Shown one piece after another: positions 24,930 through 34,873 of a DNA stretch of 64,000 nucleotides. Below the pieces are notes generated by a model. The model was not told the origin of the DNA and made no database searches. It saw nothing but the letters and a program-made list of their open reading frames with translations. The translations under genes and the position numbers were made by a program. Each line of letters begins with the position of its first letter. Position 1 is the first letter of the stretch. This DNA is from Zoroaster sp. YZ-2022 (Eukaryota; Echinodermata; Asteroidea; Forcipulatida; Zoroasteridae), in NCBI GenBank assembly GCA_029582265.1, contig CM055837.1, positions 8,693,926 through 8,757,925 of the forward strand. Reading direction: 5' to 3'.

Positions 24930-25530
24930 ACAAAGTGTAAGTTTCCTCATCAGAAAAAACTTTTTAAGCACAGTTAATTTGTTTAGCCTTTTTGGCACGA
25001 TAAAAAGTGTACAGTATCAAAGTAATGGATACAGTCTGTAGTTGACAATTACACAGTAAAGGGTGCATAATGGTTGTAATCTAATTTGAATACAACTGTT
25101 GTGGGAAACAAAAGCAAGCAGGTCCAGCCATACTTGCTCCATGGTTCTATGGTTAAATTGTACACATAGTCAATAGTTAAATTTCAGACATTTTCACTGG
25201 TTTCAAACAGTTAACAAAAGACCATTAAATACCTCTGTTAATCCTTACATAATGGGAGAATTAAAACAAATTTTCATTGTAGTGGATCTTTTGGGGCCCC
25301 AGAGTGGGGCAATTTATCCCAACCCTACATACATTGGTAATGTTGACAAACTTGCTTATACATTGAACTACATGTCACAATGTTGTACCTTCCCTTCAAA
25401 ATAAAGATTACAATAAATCACTCACTACTGTTTGACTGTTGTGTTGGTGCCTAAAGCTCAATTTAAGCATAACTATGTTGTCATGCAAGAAATTCATAAG
25501 ACTGACACCTGTAATGAGTCGTAAAAAAAA
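24930..25530. other. No gene seen
   Basis: Unique AT-rich sequence. It contains one right-hand half (about 25380-25400, GTTGTACCTTCCCTTCAA) of the AAGGGAAGGTACA repeat. Confidence 0.5.
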
Positions 25531-25532
25531 TT

Positions 25533-25610
25533 CATTGCAGCGGATCTAAGGGAGGTGTTCTTAACCACAGTACTTTGAAATAGGATTTTTTTTTTAAACC
25601 TAATATTGTA
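25533..25610 (+). repeat. 78-bp direct repeat, left member
   Basis: Starts CATTGCAGCGGATCTAAGGG and ends TTTAAACCTAATATTGTA. It is nearly identical to 27261-27338 and flanks the Penelope-like element at 25611-27260 exactly. The other copy of that element has different flanks, so this repeat belongs to the target site, not to the element. Confidence 0.85.
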
Positions 25611-25808
25611 GGGTTCAGGGTTCAGGGTTCTTCCAAAAAATTCCTAAAAAATTCTTGTCAGCTACACACTTGCTTCCGGAAAGGTACATTGTCAGCTACA
25701 ATTAATAAGCTATATCACCAGAATAATTCATCTGAAAGCTGCACATCCATTTAAAAATTGTTACAGCTTTCAAATGAACTATAACCCTGACCATAGTTAA
25801 TACTCTAT

Positions 25809-25892
25809 TTAAGGGAAAGTACATCATTGATAATGTTGCTTCTACCACTGAGTATACTTATACATTCAACTATGTTGTACCTTCCCTTCAAA
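25809..25892. repeat. Short AAGGGAAAGTACAT/GTACCTTCCCTT inverted-repeat unit
   Basis: TTAAGGGAAAGTACATCATT at the left and TTGTACCTTCCCTTCAA at the right, about 84 bp in all. The same unit recurs at 26014-26096 and 26549-26628, with relatives at 22669-22757, 22936-23020 and 28386-28462. The family resembles the ends of the larger TTAA-flanked elements at 41826 and 51952. Confidence 0.65.
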
Positions 25893-26013
25893 ATAAAAAT
25901 TACTTACCATTATAGTCGTTCTCCATGATGTTATCTTCTGGCTAAATCTGTTGTAAAACACACTATAAACCTTCAGCACATTTGTAATAATACCACAGAT
26001 GCAACTTTACTAT

Positions 26014-26096
26014 TTAAGGGAAGGTACATCATTTGAAATGTTGCTACCATTCAGTATGCATTAAACAATGTTGTACCTTCCCTTCCAAAAAAATAA
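26014..26096. repeat. Short AAGGGAAGGTACAT/GTACCTTCCCTT inverted-repeat unit
   Basis: TTAAGGGAAGGTACATCATT at the left and TTGTACCTTCCCTTCCAA at the right. Same family as 25809-25892. Confidence 0.65.
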
Positions 26097-26306
26097 AATT
26101 ACTTACTATTATAAGCCAACATTTTCTCTCTGTTACGGTAATCATTACGTCGTACTCCTCTTGCCATCTTTAAGGAAAAGTACATGTAACAGTGATGAAT
26201 CTAAGTGAGAAAGTGTTGTAAAATGAAATAAACATTAAACAATTTCTCCATACCCAACATTTCAGTACGACTTGACATTAACTTTCCTGATAACACAAAA
26301 AGTGCT

Positions 26307-26395
26307 TTAATCCTAACTCCTAGACAACAAAGCCAGTTGGAGGATTTTGAAGGATTTTTATTGTTTTAGTACAATGCCTAGGGAGTTAGGGTTAA
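26307..26395. repeat. TTAA-flanked CCTAACTCC MITE
   Basis: TTAATCCTAACTCCTAG at the left and CTAGGGAGTTAGGGTTAA at the right. TTAA on both sides fits a piggyBac-type target site. Relatives are at 23773-23866 (inverted), 30368-30499 and 36737-36862. Confidence 0.65.
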
Positions 26396-26548
26396 TAAAA
26401 TCATGTCTTTTTGAGCCCAACAGTTCTCACATACGTACATCATTTCTAATATTGACATGAAATGTTATCATGTTGCACAGAAACCATAATGTGGCGTATC
26501 TTTTTTGAGCCCCCACATTAGCACAATTTATCAAAACAATTCATACAT

Positions 26549-26628
26549 TTAAGGGTACGTACATCATTATTATTCTTGCTTCTACCATTCAGTATACTTA
26601 CAGTAAACTATGTTATACCTTCCCATCC
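26549..26628. repeat. Short AAGGGTACGTACAT/TATACCTTCCC inverted-repeat unit
   Basis: A slightly diverged member of the family at 25809-25892. It is followed by a second copy of the TAATCATTAC...CGTACTCCTCTTGCCATC stretch, which is also present at 26130-26180. Confidence 0.55.
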
Positions 26629-26923
26629 AAAAACAAAATTACTTACTATTTTTTAGTGTTGCGGTTAATCATTACATCGTCGTACTCCTCTTGCCATCTT
26701 TAAGGAAAAGAGTAAAATGACATCACTATCGTTTTCCGTCCAAGACCAATCTGACTACATTGGGACCTATAACTACAATAAATTAGTTTATTACTCGATA
26801 TCCATTACATTAACTTTCCCGATAACACAAAAAGTAGTTTCGTAAAATGATCTATGCCTCACCAAATTCTCCATACGCAACATTTCAGTAGGATGCAATT
26901 GGCGGTACAACTCGACATTTCGA

Positions 26924-27166
26924 TCAGTATGCTTTGGTCACCAAATGTGGTGCTTGACGATGGCTGACTTCTCCTCTGCGGCCGTGTGCTCGGTGTTCTT
27001 TAAGTCTGATGGGGAGATTCCGTCCTGTTTCGCCAATGTAGACTCCCACTCTGTTGCTGGGGGCTGAGTGGTACACTTGGATGCCCGCTTGTTTGTGTGA
27101 CATGGAGGCAGGCTGTCTTGGGCGGTTTGTGATAACACCAGAACCATGGTTCCAATAAAGATTCAC
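26924..27166 (-). pseudogene. Penelope-like GIY-YIG endonuclease remnant
   Basis: The minus strand reads APSNRVGVYIGETGRNLPIR followed by LKEHRAHGRRGE. This is the start of a GIY-YIG nuclease domain (YIG, the catalytic-type Arg and the EH that follow) as found at the C-terminus of Penelope-like retroelements. It closely resembles the plus-strand copy at 38863 (IGETGRDLTTRLKEHKAHGR). After GRRGE the frame shifts; the neighbouring frame continues EKSAIVKH. The upstream reverse transcriptase part is missing. In living elements the nuclease nicks the target and the RT copies RNA there; this copy cannot. Confidence 0.8.
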
Positions 27167-27260
27167 GACTGTTGTCGTTCTTTCAGCAGCAATCTGGCTT
27201 TATCTTCTTGGTGCCTACAGCTTAACATAACTACATGTACAATAATTTGTTCGATTCAAA

Positions 27261-27338
27261 CATTGCAGCGGATCTAAGGGAGGTGTTCTTAACCACAGTA
27301 CTTTGAAATAGGATTTTATTTTTTAACCTAATATTGTA
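27261..27338 (+). repeat. 78-bp direct repeat, right member
   Basis: Partner of 25533-25610, with only a few differences, mainly in the A/T run. Confidence 0.85.
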
Positions 27339-27574
27339 CATGTAAAATACAAAAGATTAAAATTATTTTTTAAACAGCAATTCTATGTTGAAATCCACGA
27401 CGTAACTTTTTTGGACGTCTCACGTGGTTCATTTTCATGGTTGCTCTTAAAATATTTCTTTGTAAAAAGCAATACAAATAGGTTACCACTATTGTCAACC
27501 TTAACTATTTAATGAAAGGTACATCACTGGTAATGTTGATTTTAAAACAAGAAAATATATTGAAAAAAGAAAGT

Positions 27575-29260
27575 TAAAAAATATCACTCACCACTGTTGG
27601 AAGGTAGTGATATTATATCGATTTGCAGTGACACCATGTATTAAAAAATCTCTTGAGTTGTACGAATTCTGAGAATAAACATTCAGCTGGGTCAATTTAT
27701 CCCAATACATCTTTCTCCATGACTCTCAGTGCTGCAAAATCTGTTAATTGAAAACGATTCAGATATATTTGAATTTCAAATGGTGAAATACAAAATATCA
27801 AAATTACAGTAAAGACCATAAAACACAATAAAGGGGGCCACTTTCCTACCGTCACATTGGCAGTTTTTCTTATGGTTGTAATTTTTTTTTTAAATATCTG
27901 AAACCACCCAAAAAGAATTTCAACATTTGAATAGACATGCATGCTTATCCTAAAGATAATTTGATTTGATTATTACTATTAATTTTTTAATTAGCCTAAA
28001 ATTTCCATCAACAAATGGACGGAAAAGTGAGGTAACTTTTTTCGTCCAATTTTTATGGAAATTTGAGGGTAAAAAAATATAAAATTTAAAAATAAAATAA
28101 ATCAACTCAAATTAGTTCTAGTATAAACCTGCATGTCCATTCACATGTTGAAACACTTTTTGGTCGGTTTCGGGTACTTAAAAATAAATAACAACCATTG
28201 GAAAAACTGCTGATGTGACGGATGCAAAGTGGCCCCCTTTATTGTGTTTTATGTCATATGCTATTCATAATTGGTTGGATGTCTGGTATGATATGACAGC
28301 ACCGCAACAAGCACAATTTAAAGTGAAAATAACTTTCCCGATAACAAAATTCAAGGAATAAATCCACTAATGTCAACCTCAACTATTTAGCAAAAGATAC
28401 ATCATTGGTAAAAATAGTTAAAATTTCAATTGGAACTTTTTATTCATTCTACCTTCCCTTCAAAAGAAAGATTAAAAATATCACTCACCACTATTTGACT
28501 AGGGAGAATCGTTTCATTTTGTGCCTTATCAACTACCGTACCTGTAATGAACATAGGAGGAAGGTGGTGATATTATATCGATGTGCAATTTCTAAGAATG
28601 AACAGTTGCATACATTTAAATATCTTTTTCTTAGACATTCAAAATATTGGTGCCAAAATAGACTTGGGCGGTTTTACAAAAATCAATTTATTCAAACAGT
28701 GAGGCTTACTTTTACAATTTGAAGTGACATTAACTTTCCCGTTTGTAAAAAGCACTCACATGCTGAAATTCATACGATTCAGTGCACCTACAATAAAACC
28801 GCTAATGTCAACCTCTACCATCGAGTATGCTTATACTTTCTATTAATCAAGATATACATTGAATGTTTCAGGTGAAAACTGGAAATATGTATTAAAATTT
28901 TTTTTTTAAATATCACTCACCACTGTTTGTTTGACTAGGGATAATCTTGTTCTGTCTTATGTGATTGCTCCATTATCAACTGACTCAAATAAACTACAAC
29001 CTGTAATGCAAAAGAACAAAACATTTTCATTGCCCACCAACCGTTATGAACAAGGGAGGAGGAAGGTGGTGATATTATATCGATTTGTGGTGACACCATT
29101 TAAAGAACTAACAATGGCATACAATTTGCCGGATCACTTTCAATCTCATGTTTTTCTTAAACATTCTAAATATTGGTGAGAGAATAGGCTTGGGCGATCT
29201 TTTGGTAAAACCCAGTAGTCACATTTTTGTTTTCAACCAAAATACCCAACAGTTGAGGCT
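27575..29260. repeat. Local imperfect repeats (TATCACTCACCACTgTTTG family)
   Basis: The word AATATCACTCACCACT appears at about 27580, 28483 and 28913. Each is followed within 30-170 bases by GGTGATATTATATCGAT-like sequence (about 27607, 28564, 29068). The 28400-28790 and 28850-29260 stretches also share CATTC(A/T)AAATATTGGTG and GGCTTACTTT. Short plus-strand open frames at 28405-28722 and 28931-29179 run through these units and differ, so I do not call them genes. Confidence 0.6.
27817..28254. repeat. 438-bp palindrome (foldback element) with ~210-bp arms
   Basis: The outer ends are CATAAAACACAATAAAGGGG and its reverse complement; the centre is GGACGGAAAAGTGAGGTAAC then TTTTTTCGTCC near 28031. 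The arms have diverged moderately (for example GGTAGGAAAG versus GGATGCAAAG). There is no open frame of note. A second, gap-interrupted copy is at 4051-4340. It could be a long-TIR MITE. Confidence 0.85.
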
Positions 29261-30085
29261 TACTTTCCTACTGGTCCTCACTGTATCCTTCTTCAGCAAT
29301 GATTATTAAAGTAACATGATCAGCACTACTAGATGGTATATATTTACTATTCACTTGCAAGGTTTTTCCTTTTGATAAAACTTTTTCAGATTAAATTATG
29401 TGATACGATTTGTAAAAATAAAGTGAAAATAACTAGGATTTAGTACTTGATTTTTATGATTTTAACTGGCAATTAGGTAGAACCCTAGTTTATGTTTTGT
29501 TCTCTTCAAAAAGTATGCTTACTCTCTGATTCCATGCCCTGTTCATCGTGACAATACTGCCCCTAAAATTTGCTTCTAGACTGTCCACAACTTTCACATT
29601 TACCAAATAATTATTGTAATTTGTCCATATCCAAACATTAAGCCTAAGTGCACTTCAAAATTGTCAGATATATGATTTAGATAAAGATAACCTATTTTTC
29701 TAATACGCCAGTGAGGTGCCACGAGAAAATATAACATTTTGACTTTTGGCACAGTTAAACCACTGCATTTATTCAACACACTTTGACACACATACCAATT
29801 ATCATTCATAAAACTGCACTGAGTGTTTACAAAGTGTGGATTAGAACTTTATGTAAAACATAACACTAGATTACTTAAATTATTTATACAGGCTAATTTC
29901 ATTGAACCTGAGGCAGTGGCAGTTCGCTTCCCAAAAAATTAATGCCCAACACACAAAACCATTAGATAAGGGCTCGGGGACCAGGAAACTCATGACTGGA
30001 CAAGTCCAGTGGTCTTGGGGTGGTTTTTCAATTGAATACAGGTATTAAATATGCTCAAACGTTCACTGTTGACTTGTTCTTCTAA
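29260..30085. other. No gene seen
   Basis: Unique AT-rich sequence with only short open frames. Confidence 0.5.
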
Positions 30086-30091
30086 AAACAA

Positions 30092-30361
30092 TTAAAGGCA
30101 CAGGAAAAATTGTAAGCTGCGATTCCGGAGGTTTTCCAGAAAGTACTCATTACCACCCAGAGAAAGGTGAACATCATTGTATCTGAATAGTGTAAATTCC
30201 GACCATTTAAACTGGGGGTGGTGAAGGACAGATGCACCCATTTGTTCAAAACATACCATGGCCGAATAAAGATATAAATTAATGTTAGCAATAATAATCA
30301 AACAGGCACGAAAGGAATGGGCACCACCCAAATCCACAAATGCCACAACTTTCTTAAACAC
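30092..30361 (-). pseudogene. DIRS-associated SGNH/GDSL-hydrolase-like C-terminal fragment
   Basis: The minus strand reads HPQFKWSEFTLFRYNDVHLS followed by LGGNEYFLENLRN. A (D/N)-x-VHLS...GN..FL.NL ending is what one expects at the end of SGNH hydrolase-like proteins carried by some DIRS-type retroelements, where Asp and His of the DxxH pair sit in this block. It lies just downstream (minus sense) of the DIRS RNase H remnant at 30600-30960, separated by a MITE. Family assignment rests on this short block only. Confidence 0.45.
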
Positions 30362-30367
30362 AACATT

Positions 30368-30499
30368 AACCCTAACTACCTAGGCCCATTTGCATGCATG
30401 GAGCAATCACTACAACAAACGTGCCTAATAACCTGAATCCTCCAAAATCCTTCACTTTAGCAAAGAGGATTTTGGAGGATTTGGGAAAGTTAGGGTTAA
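30368..30499. repeat. TTAA-flanked CCCTAAC MITE inserted between DIRS fragments
   Basis: TTAACCCTAACTACCTAGGC at the left, AAAGTTAGGGTTAA at the right, and an internal inverted pair AATCCTCCAAAATCCT / AGGATTTTGGAGGATT (about 30434-30481). Confidence 0.7.
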
Positions 30500-30599
30500 A
30501 CTGGTATTGAGCAAGGGGGCTCTCCAAAGTGGCAGAAAAAACAACTTCCAAGTAAAAGAGTCCGAGAGATTTCATTTGAGGTGGACCCGTCCTATTAGT

Positions 30600-30960
30600 G
30601 CCTAAAGGAAATCACAACCGAAGCTTTTGCTGTACCCATGTCAAGAAATTGCACGTCAAAAACAAGGTTCCCTTGCAAAGAAGTTTGTGAGTGCGCAGCA
30701 AATTTCACCTCAAATTGGAGGGCCTGCAGAATACGGGCAAGAACTGAGGCGATCGCTGTGGCAGGTTGGGAATAGGAGTCATAGCATAGTCCGCTTGTGG
30801 AGCTACCGTTCGGAAACGAGCTACCTGAAATCATAATAGGGAATCAGCAATATCATTGTGAACCGACGACTGCTTGTTGATAATGTGCACAACTGCAATA
30901 TTATCCGACCAAAACCTCACCTCCCAAAAAAAATGGATGGTGACAAGGCTAGGAATTCAG
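30600..30960 (-). pseudogene. DIRS-type retroelement RNase H remnant
   Basis: The minus strand from about 30935 reads WSDNIAVVHIINKQSSVHND then IADSL. After a stop it continues FQVARFRTVAPQADYAMTPI. An SDN...HIINKQ block followed by (I)ADALSR-FQ..RFR is characteristic of the RNase H to post-RNase H part of DIRS and related pol proteins. Stops and shifts show it is dead. The reverse transcriptase and tyrosine recombinase are not found in the flanks. Confidence 0.65.
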
Positions 30961-30973
30961 GGGCCCATTTAGC

Positions 30974-31378
30974 TTGGCATTGCGGTTTTCTGCAAAGACA
31001 ATTGAGGAGATCCAGGACCAAAATAAGACCATGTCTGCTGGGGTCTCGAACTTGTCAACACAGCTGAACACGGCGCTGAACAAGATCAAACACCTCGAGG
31101 CGGCTTTAACCTCAGGTTTGGCGGGATTCCAGAGAATCCAACGGAACCCACCACCTTCCCCTATCACACAGTCAACAAGATCCTGGCAGAGCCCCCAAGT
31201 CAGCATCAGACAAACCCCGGGATATTCATCCTACCTGACCTACCAGCTACTGATGTGGCCAAGAAAAGATCGCTCCGAGACATCATGAAGCGCGCATATG
31301 ACTCCGGACAACACCTCGTCTTCCCTGGCTACATACATCAACATTCCTGGCTCTATACAATTTGATCACGATACACCC
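30974..31378 (+). pseudogene. Coiled-coil, retroelement gag-like fragment (plus strand, frameshifted)
   Basis: The first frame (30974-31200) encodes a heptad-like segment including KTIEEIQDQNKTMSAGVSN and TALNKIKHLEAAL, then a Pro-rich part. The neighbouring frame carries on as NPGIFILPDLPATDVAKKRS and DIMKRAYDSGQHLVFPGY to a stop at about 31363. G+C is higher than in the surroundings, which suggests former coding. I do not recognise the family; the position next to a DIRS remnant in the opposite orientation suggests a gag-like ORF1 of some retroelement. Confidence 0.4.
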
Positions 31379-31399
31379 GAGTAATTTACTTAAAGTGGG

Positions 31400-32170
31400 C
31401 TAGTCAATTTACATTAATTACAGAGTCTTTAGGATGTGCTATTCACTGTTAATCCACACCATATGATCCACTACTACTATAGTAGTACTAATAGTGAGTA
31501 GGGATAGCGCTATTACATGAACCATTAACGTTAGGCCTACCCACAACCCCTGGGCCTGCAACCAAAACAATGTTACTACCACAACTTGCCCGATCATTGC
31601 CCACTTTAGATGGCGGGATATATTTCCCGGCTGCTTTTTAGAACTTGGTATATAGCGGCACTCGGTGTGCTGGCATATCTCTCAGCAGGCACTTACAACA
31701 AAGCAACAAATTTCTCCTGGCTTTATGGTTGCAATCACAGTTTAGGCCTAAGCCTATAAGTATAAGGCCAAGTTTATACAGTTGATGACTGGGCCGTCAC
31801 ACACGAAATGGAGAAGTTTGTAGCAACCCCCGTGTTAAAGTGCTGATGAAATTTAAGACAAGAATTTTGTACACTGGCAAATCCGCAGGTAAAAACCCTC
31901 CAATAGTTAACGTTAGCTCACAGTGATCATCAAACTTCCCCAGAACAGCTGTAAATCCAAGTAATACGTTGTCAATTCCAATAACTGAACATATATATCC
32001 ACAATATTACCGAAGAAGAGTGGAACTAAGCAGCTTTGGAGAAAACTAACATGAGGAAGAACAGAGTTTCCAGAGTTTCCAAGAAAACTACTGTTGACAT
32101 GCGTTTTATCATGGATGTGATAAAACAAAGTATTTTTTTATATTCTCATGAGATTATGTGGGAACCCAAA
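31400..32170. other. No gene seen
   Basis: AT-rich sequence with no supported feature. Confidence 0.5.
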
Positions 32171-32172
32171 AA

Positions 32173-32538
32173 TCATATTCTGAAAAGAAAAAAAAAATCA
32201 CAAGCATAGATTAGGTGGCCATCACCTATTGTCTTCTTGCACTTGAGGAGCACTTTGTCACTGAACTTTACTTCATGACATAATTTGCCCTTAGATTGGC
32301 TCAGTACTTTTTGGGTGAGGAAATCTGACAATGTTTCTGTCTTGATGCTTGGGCAAAAGTCTGTACAGTTTTTCCTCACAAGACTGAATGTTCTTTCATC
32401 CGTAGCATTTCTATGTGCTATCGACAGAATTGCCATAGTCAGTTTCAGAAGAACCACATAATTCTGTTGACCAGTAGATGTTTTCACACATGAGGTATCT
32501 GCCCACACCTCGGACGGAAAGAAGTGGTAACCATGCAA
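32173..32538 (-). pseudogene. hAT transposase C-terminal dimerisation domain remnant
   Basis: The minus strand reads VVLLKLTMAILSIAHRNATD then ERTFSLVRKNCTD and LSDFLTQKV. The spacing of (S/H)NA..ER.FS.vRK...L...L is that of the hAT C-terminal dimerisation domain, near the end of hAT-family transposases. The frame continues about 60 residues to a stop near 32173. No terminal repeats for this element are identified and the catalytic part upstream is absent. Confidence 0.65.
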
Positions 32539-32610
32539 TATAAATTGTTAGTTGGTATTTTTTCAAGAAATTGTATTGTTTTACATGTATATCGTAGTGT
32601 CGTAAAAAAA

Positions 32611-33251
32611 CCTGCGACGTGCCATGGCGCTGTTTTTGACAGTACGTTTGTAAACAAAATTTAATTACTCCGTTCATGCTCACCCCAAATTTCTCAAATT
32701 CCGTAAGTTCACTGTTGAGGTATCCCCAAATAGCATGGGTAATTCTCATTAGCCTGCTTTAAACCCTTGACCCAAAAAATACTACTGCAAAAAGCATGGT
32801 CCCATAGGACCGTGTACAAATCCTAATGCCATCTGTCAACACACAAGGCCATTGACTTGGGCTCTGAGCGGCTTATCAAAAGCTATCAGTTACCCACTAT
32901 GTTATGGCAGACCATGATCCAGACATGCTGGAACCATCAGCCAGAGGGTTAGAGATGTTTATTCCTATAACTGCTACGGGTACACATAATAGGGTATATT
33001 TTATGTCGATTTGGGGTAGGGGAAAAAGCGTTATCATAACTAAAATAAACATCAACCTAAAGGGCCCTTACATTATTTTTTTTTGCTTCAAATTGTTGTC
33101 TAGGGTCTACAGGACCTCTAGGCATCTGTTAAAACCATTGGCAGTTGGTAGTGTTCAACGCAACAGAAGTTATAGCGCCCCTTCACACCTACTGACAAAT
33201 TAAGCGCGATGCAACGGCGCTGTTTGTATAAGTGTCATGGCACGTCGCAGG
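32611..33251. repeat. Inverted pair CTGCGACGTGCCATG, 640 bp apart
   Basis: CCTGCGACGTGCCATG at 32611-32626 is repeated as its reverse complement CATGGCACGTCGCAGG at 33236-33251. Both are preceded, on the outer side, by A-rich sequence with a CGTA word. They may be the ends of a decayed DNA transposon. I see no gene between them. Confidence 0.4.
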
Positions 33252-33259
33252 GTTTCGTA

Positions 33260-34010
33260 TTTTTATCGTACGAAATACGACAAAAATCGTACTGGTTGGC
33301 AGCTCCGAGTATCAAACTTTTTCTGGCAGCTAAATGGGGCGTGGCAAGTAATAAGTGGGTCGATTGGCTTTATCATTATACTACTCATTACCTCATCAGT
33401 AGACGTATCTGCATAGTTGCCGTTTTATTATTTTTCTCATTGGCTGTTCGATCGTGAATATTTTCACTATGTTGCATATTCATCATTTGGGGGGTTGATA
33501 TTTCACTAGTGTCCGTCTTTCTATTGGGTCTGGAAAAGGGAATCAATGAATCGCTGTGTAGTTGGATTATTATTATTCCCTGGACCACTAAAACAATGAC
33601 ATGACAACGACCAGACCGTTTTCACGATGAACAATAAAGGTATTCAAACTGTCAGTACCCGTAAACGACTTTAAAATTCGGACATAATTTTAAATGGTGC
33701 GAACAGAAATCTCTGCCAACAGAACTCTCTTACTCTTGAACAATGTATAATGTTTACACTTTTACAGACAATTATCTTTAAATTCAAGAGATTACACTCC
33801 AATAAAGCCTTTTGTAATATTTTTACACTTAATTCTCCAACTGTTTGTGATGCATTGTATGGAATCGTTAGGGCTTGGCAGCGGCTGCTTCAAACTACTT
33901 TATATTAAAGCATAGAAGGGAATATTTGCCTATTAACCGCAGTGATTAGTGGGGAATGGGCAGATGCTACGCATCTGTACGGATAGTCGGATGTCCCCGC
34001 CCTCCATGAA
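33260..34010. other. No gene seen
   Basis: AT-rich. A short imperfect palindrome ATCGTACGAAATACGAC lies at about 33266. Confidence 0.5.
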
Positions 34011-34014
34011 TCTC

Positions 34015-34231
34015 CCGCTGCCTTGCGGGCTGTCTTGGGAAAGTCAAAGGCTAAGGGAGTGAACTCCATCATTCAGGAGAACTCAAACGGCCAGCTGCTT
34101 CTTACATTCTGTGCCGAGCATGGTCTGACCATCACCAAGGCCACCTGGCCGGATGCATCCCCGTTTGAAACATTGCCACCTGATCGACTACGTGATCACC
34201 AGGCACCGGGAAATCCATTTGCAAACATATG
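34015..34231 (+). pseudogene. LINE apurinic-type endonuclease fragment (element A)
   Basis: The plus strand reads NSNGQLLLTFCAEHGLTIT followed, in an adjacent frame, by HCHLIDYVITRHREI. This NG.LLL.FC...L.ITNT...HLIDYV order is the middle of the AP-endonuclease domain of non-LTR retrotransposons, often mis-annotated as craniofacial development protein 2-like. There is at least one frameshift. The fragment ends exactly where a Harbinger-like element begins. Confidence 0.7.
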
Positions 34232-34870
34232 AGGCCGTATTCATAAAAATAAGTAATTACTTACTAGTAAATGCTATAAGTAAAAGCAACAGCTAGGTAA
34301 GTAAAAGGTCTAGTCTAAGCAATTGCTAAAAATCTTATTCATAACCATTTGCTAAATGATTACAGTTGTTACTTGCCACGGCTAGTAAGTTCTCAAGTAG
34401 TTGCTATTGTACTACAGTACCATCCACGAGTCTCGGTATTTGGTGGTATGAAGGTGTTTGCAAGCCATTCCACATTTTCTTTGTCAAACCTAAATAAAGT
34501 TCTGTAAGTGGTAGGGTTGACTTCATCACGATTAAGCCTGATGTTATACACCTTAGGTTGTGGTCTTGGACGTAAAAACATGGCAGAAAATGTGATATGT
34601 CTGTATTGACTAAACAGCAAGCCAAAAATTAGGTGCTTGTACAATCACTAGTAAATGCTAGTCGAAGGTCATTTTTATGAATACAAATTGAAGTAGGTGC
34701 TAATTTCTCTAGCATTTACTTATAAGTAAAAGCAATTACTAATGCTTAACATTTGTAGCTTTACTTGAAAGTCATTGCTTATTTCTATGAATACACATTT
34801 AAGTAAAAGGTTAGTAAAAGGGGGTTGTTACTTTAGTAAAAGCAATTACTTATTTTTATGAATACGGCCT
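34232..34870. mobile_element. PIF/Harbinger-like element 1, internally deleted, 639 bp
   Basis: Ends are AGGCCGTATTCATAAAAATA (left) and its inverse (right), extending about 30 bp. ATG flanks both sides (34229-34231 and 34871-34873), the 3-bp duplication typical of PIF/Harbinger elements. Inside, on the minus strand, is a transposase N-terminal piece (34393-34644). Subterminal AAGCAATTACT-type words recur many times in both orientations. Confidence 0.8.
34393..34644 (-). pseudogene. Harbinger-like transposase N-terminal fragment
   Basis: The fragment reads VYNIRLNRDEVNPTTYRTLF then RFDKENVEWLANTF. It matches the fragment in element 2 (VYNERINRDEVNHTRYRKLF). This pre-catalytic segment is usual near the start of Harbinger (HARBI1-like) transposases. 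No DDE motif is present, so this copy cannot move on its own. Confidence 0.6.
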
Positions 34871-34873
34871 ATG

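Larger units (their letters stand above)
25611..27260 (-). mobile_element. Penelope-like element remnant, copy 2, 5' truncated, with 78-bp flanking duplication
   Basis: Minus-strand element whose 3' end (low coordinate) begins with about three plus-strand GGGTTCA heptamers and whose 5' side holds the GIY-YIG nuclease remnant (26924-27166). The 1.3 kb between is non-coding and contains several small AAGGGAAGGTACA inverted-repeat units and one TTAA-flanked MITE. The reverse transcriptase is absent. Similar to 22039-23712 but with shorter homopolymers. Confidence 0.7.
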
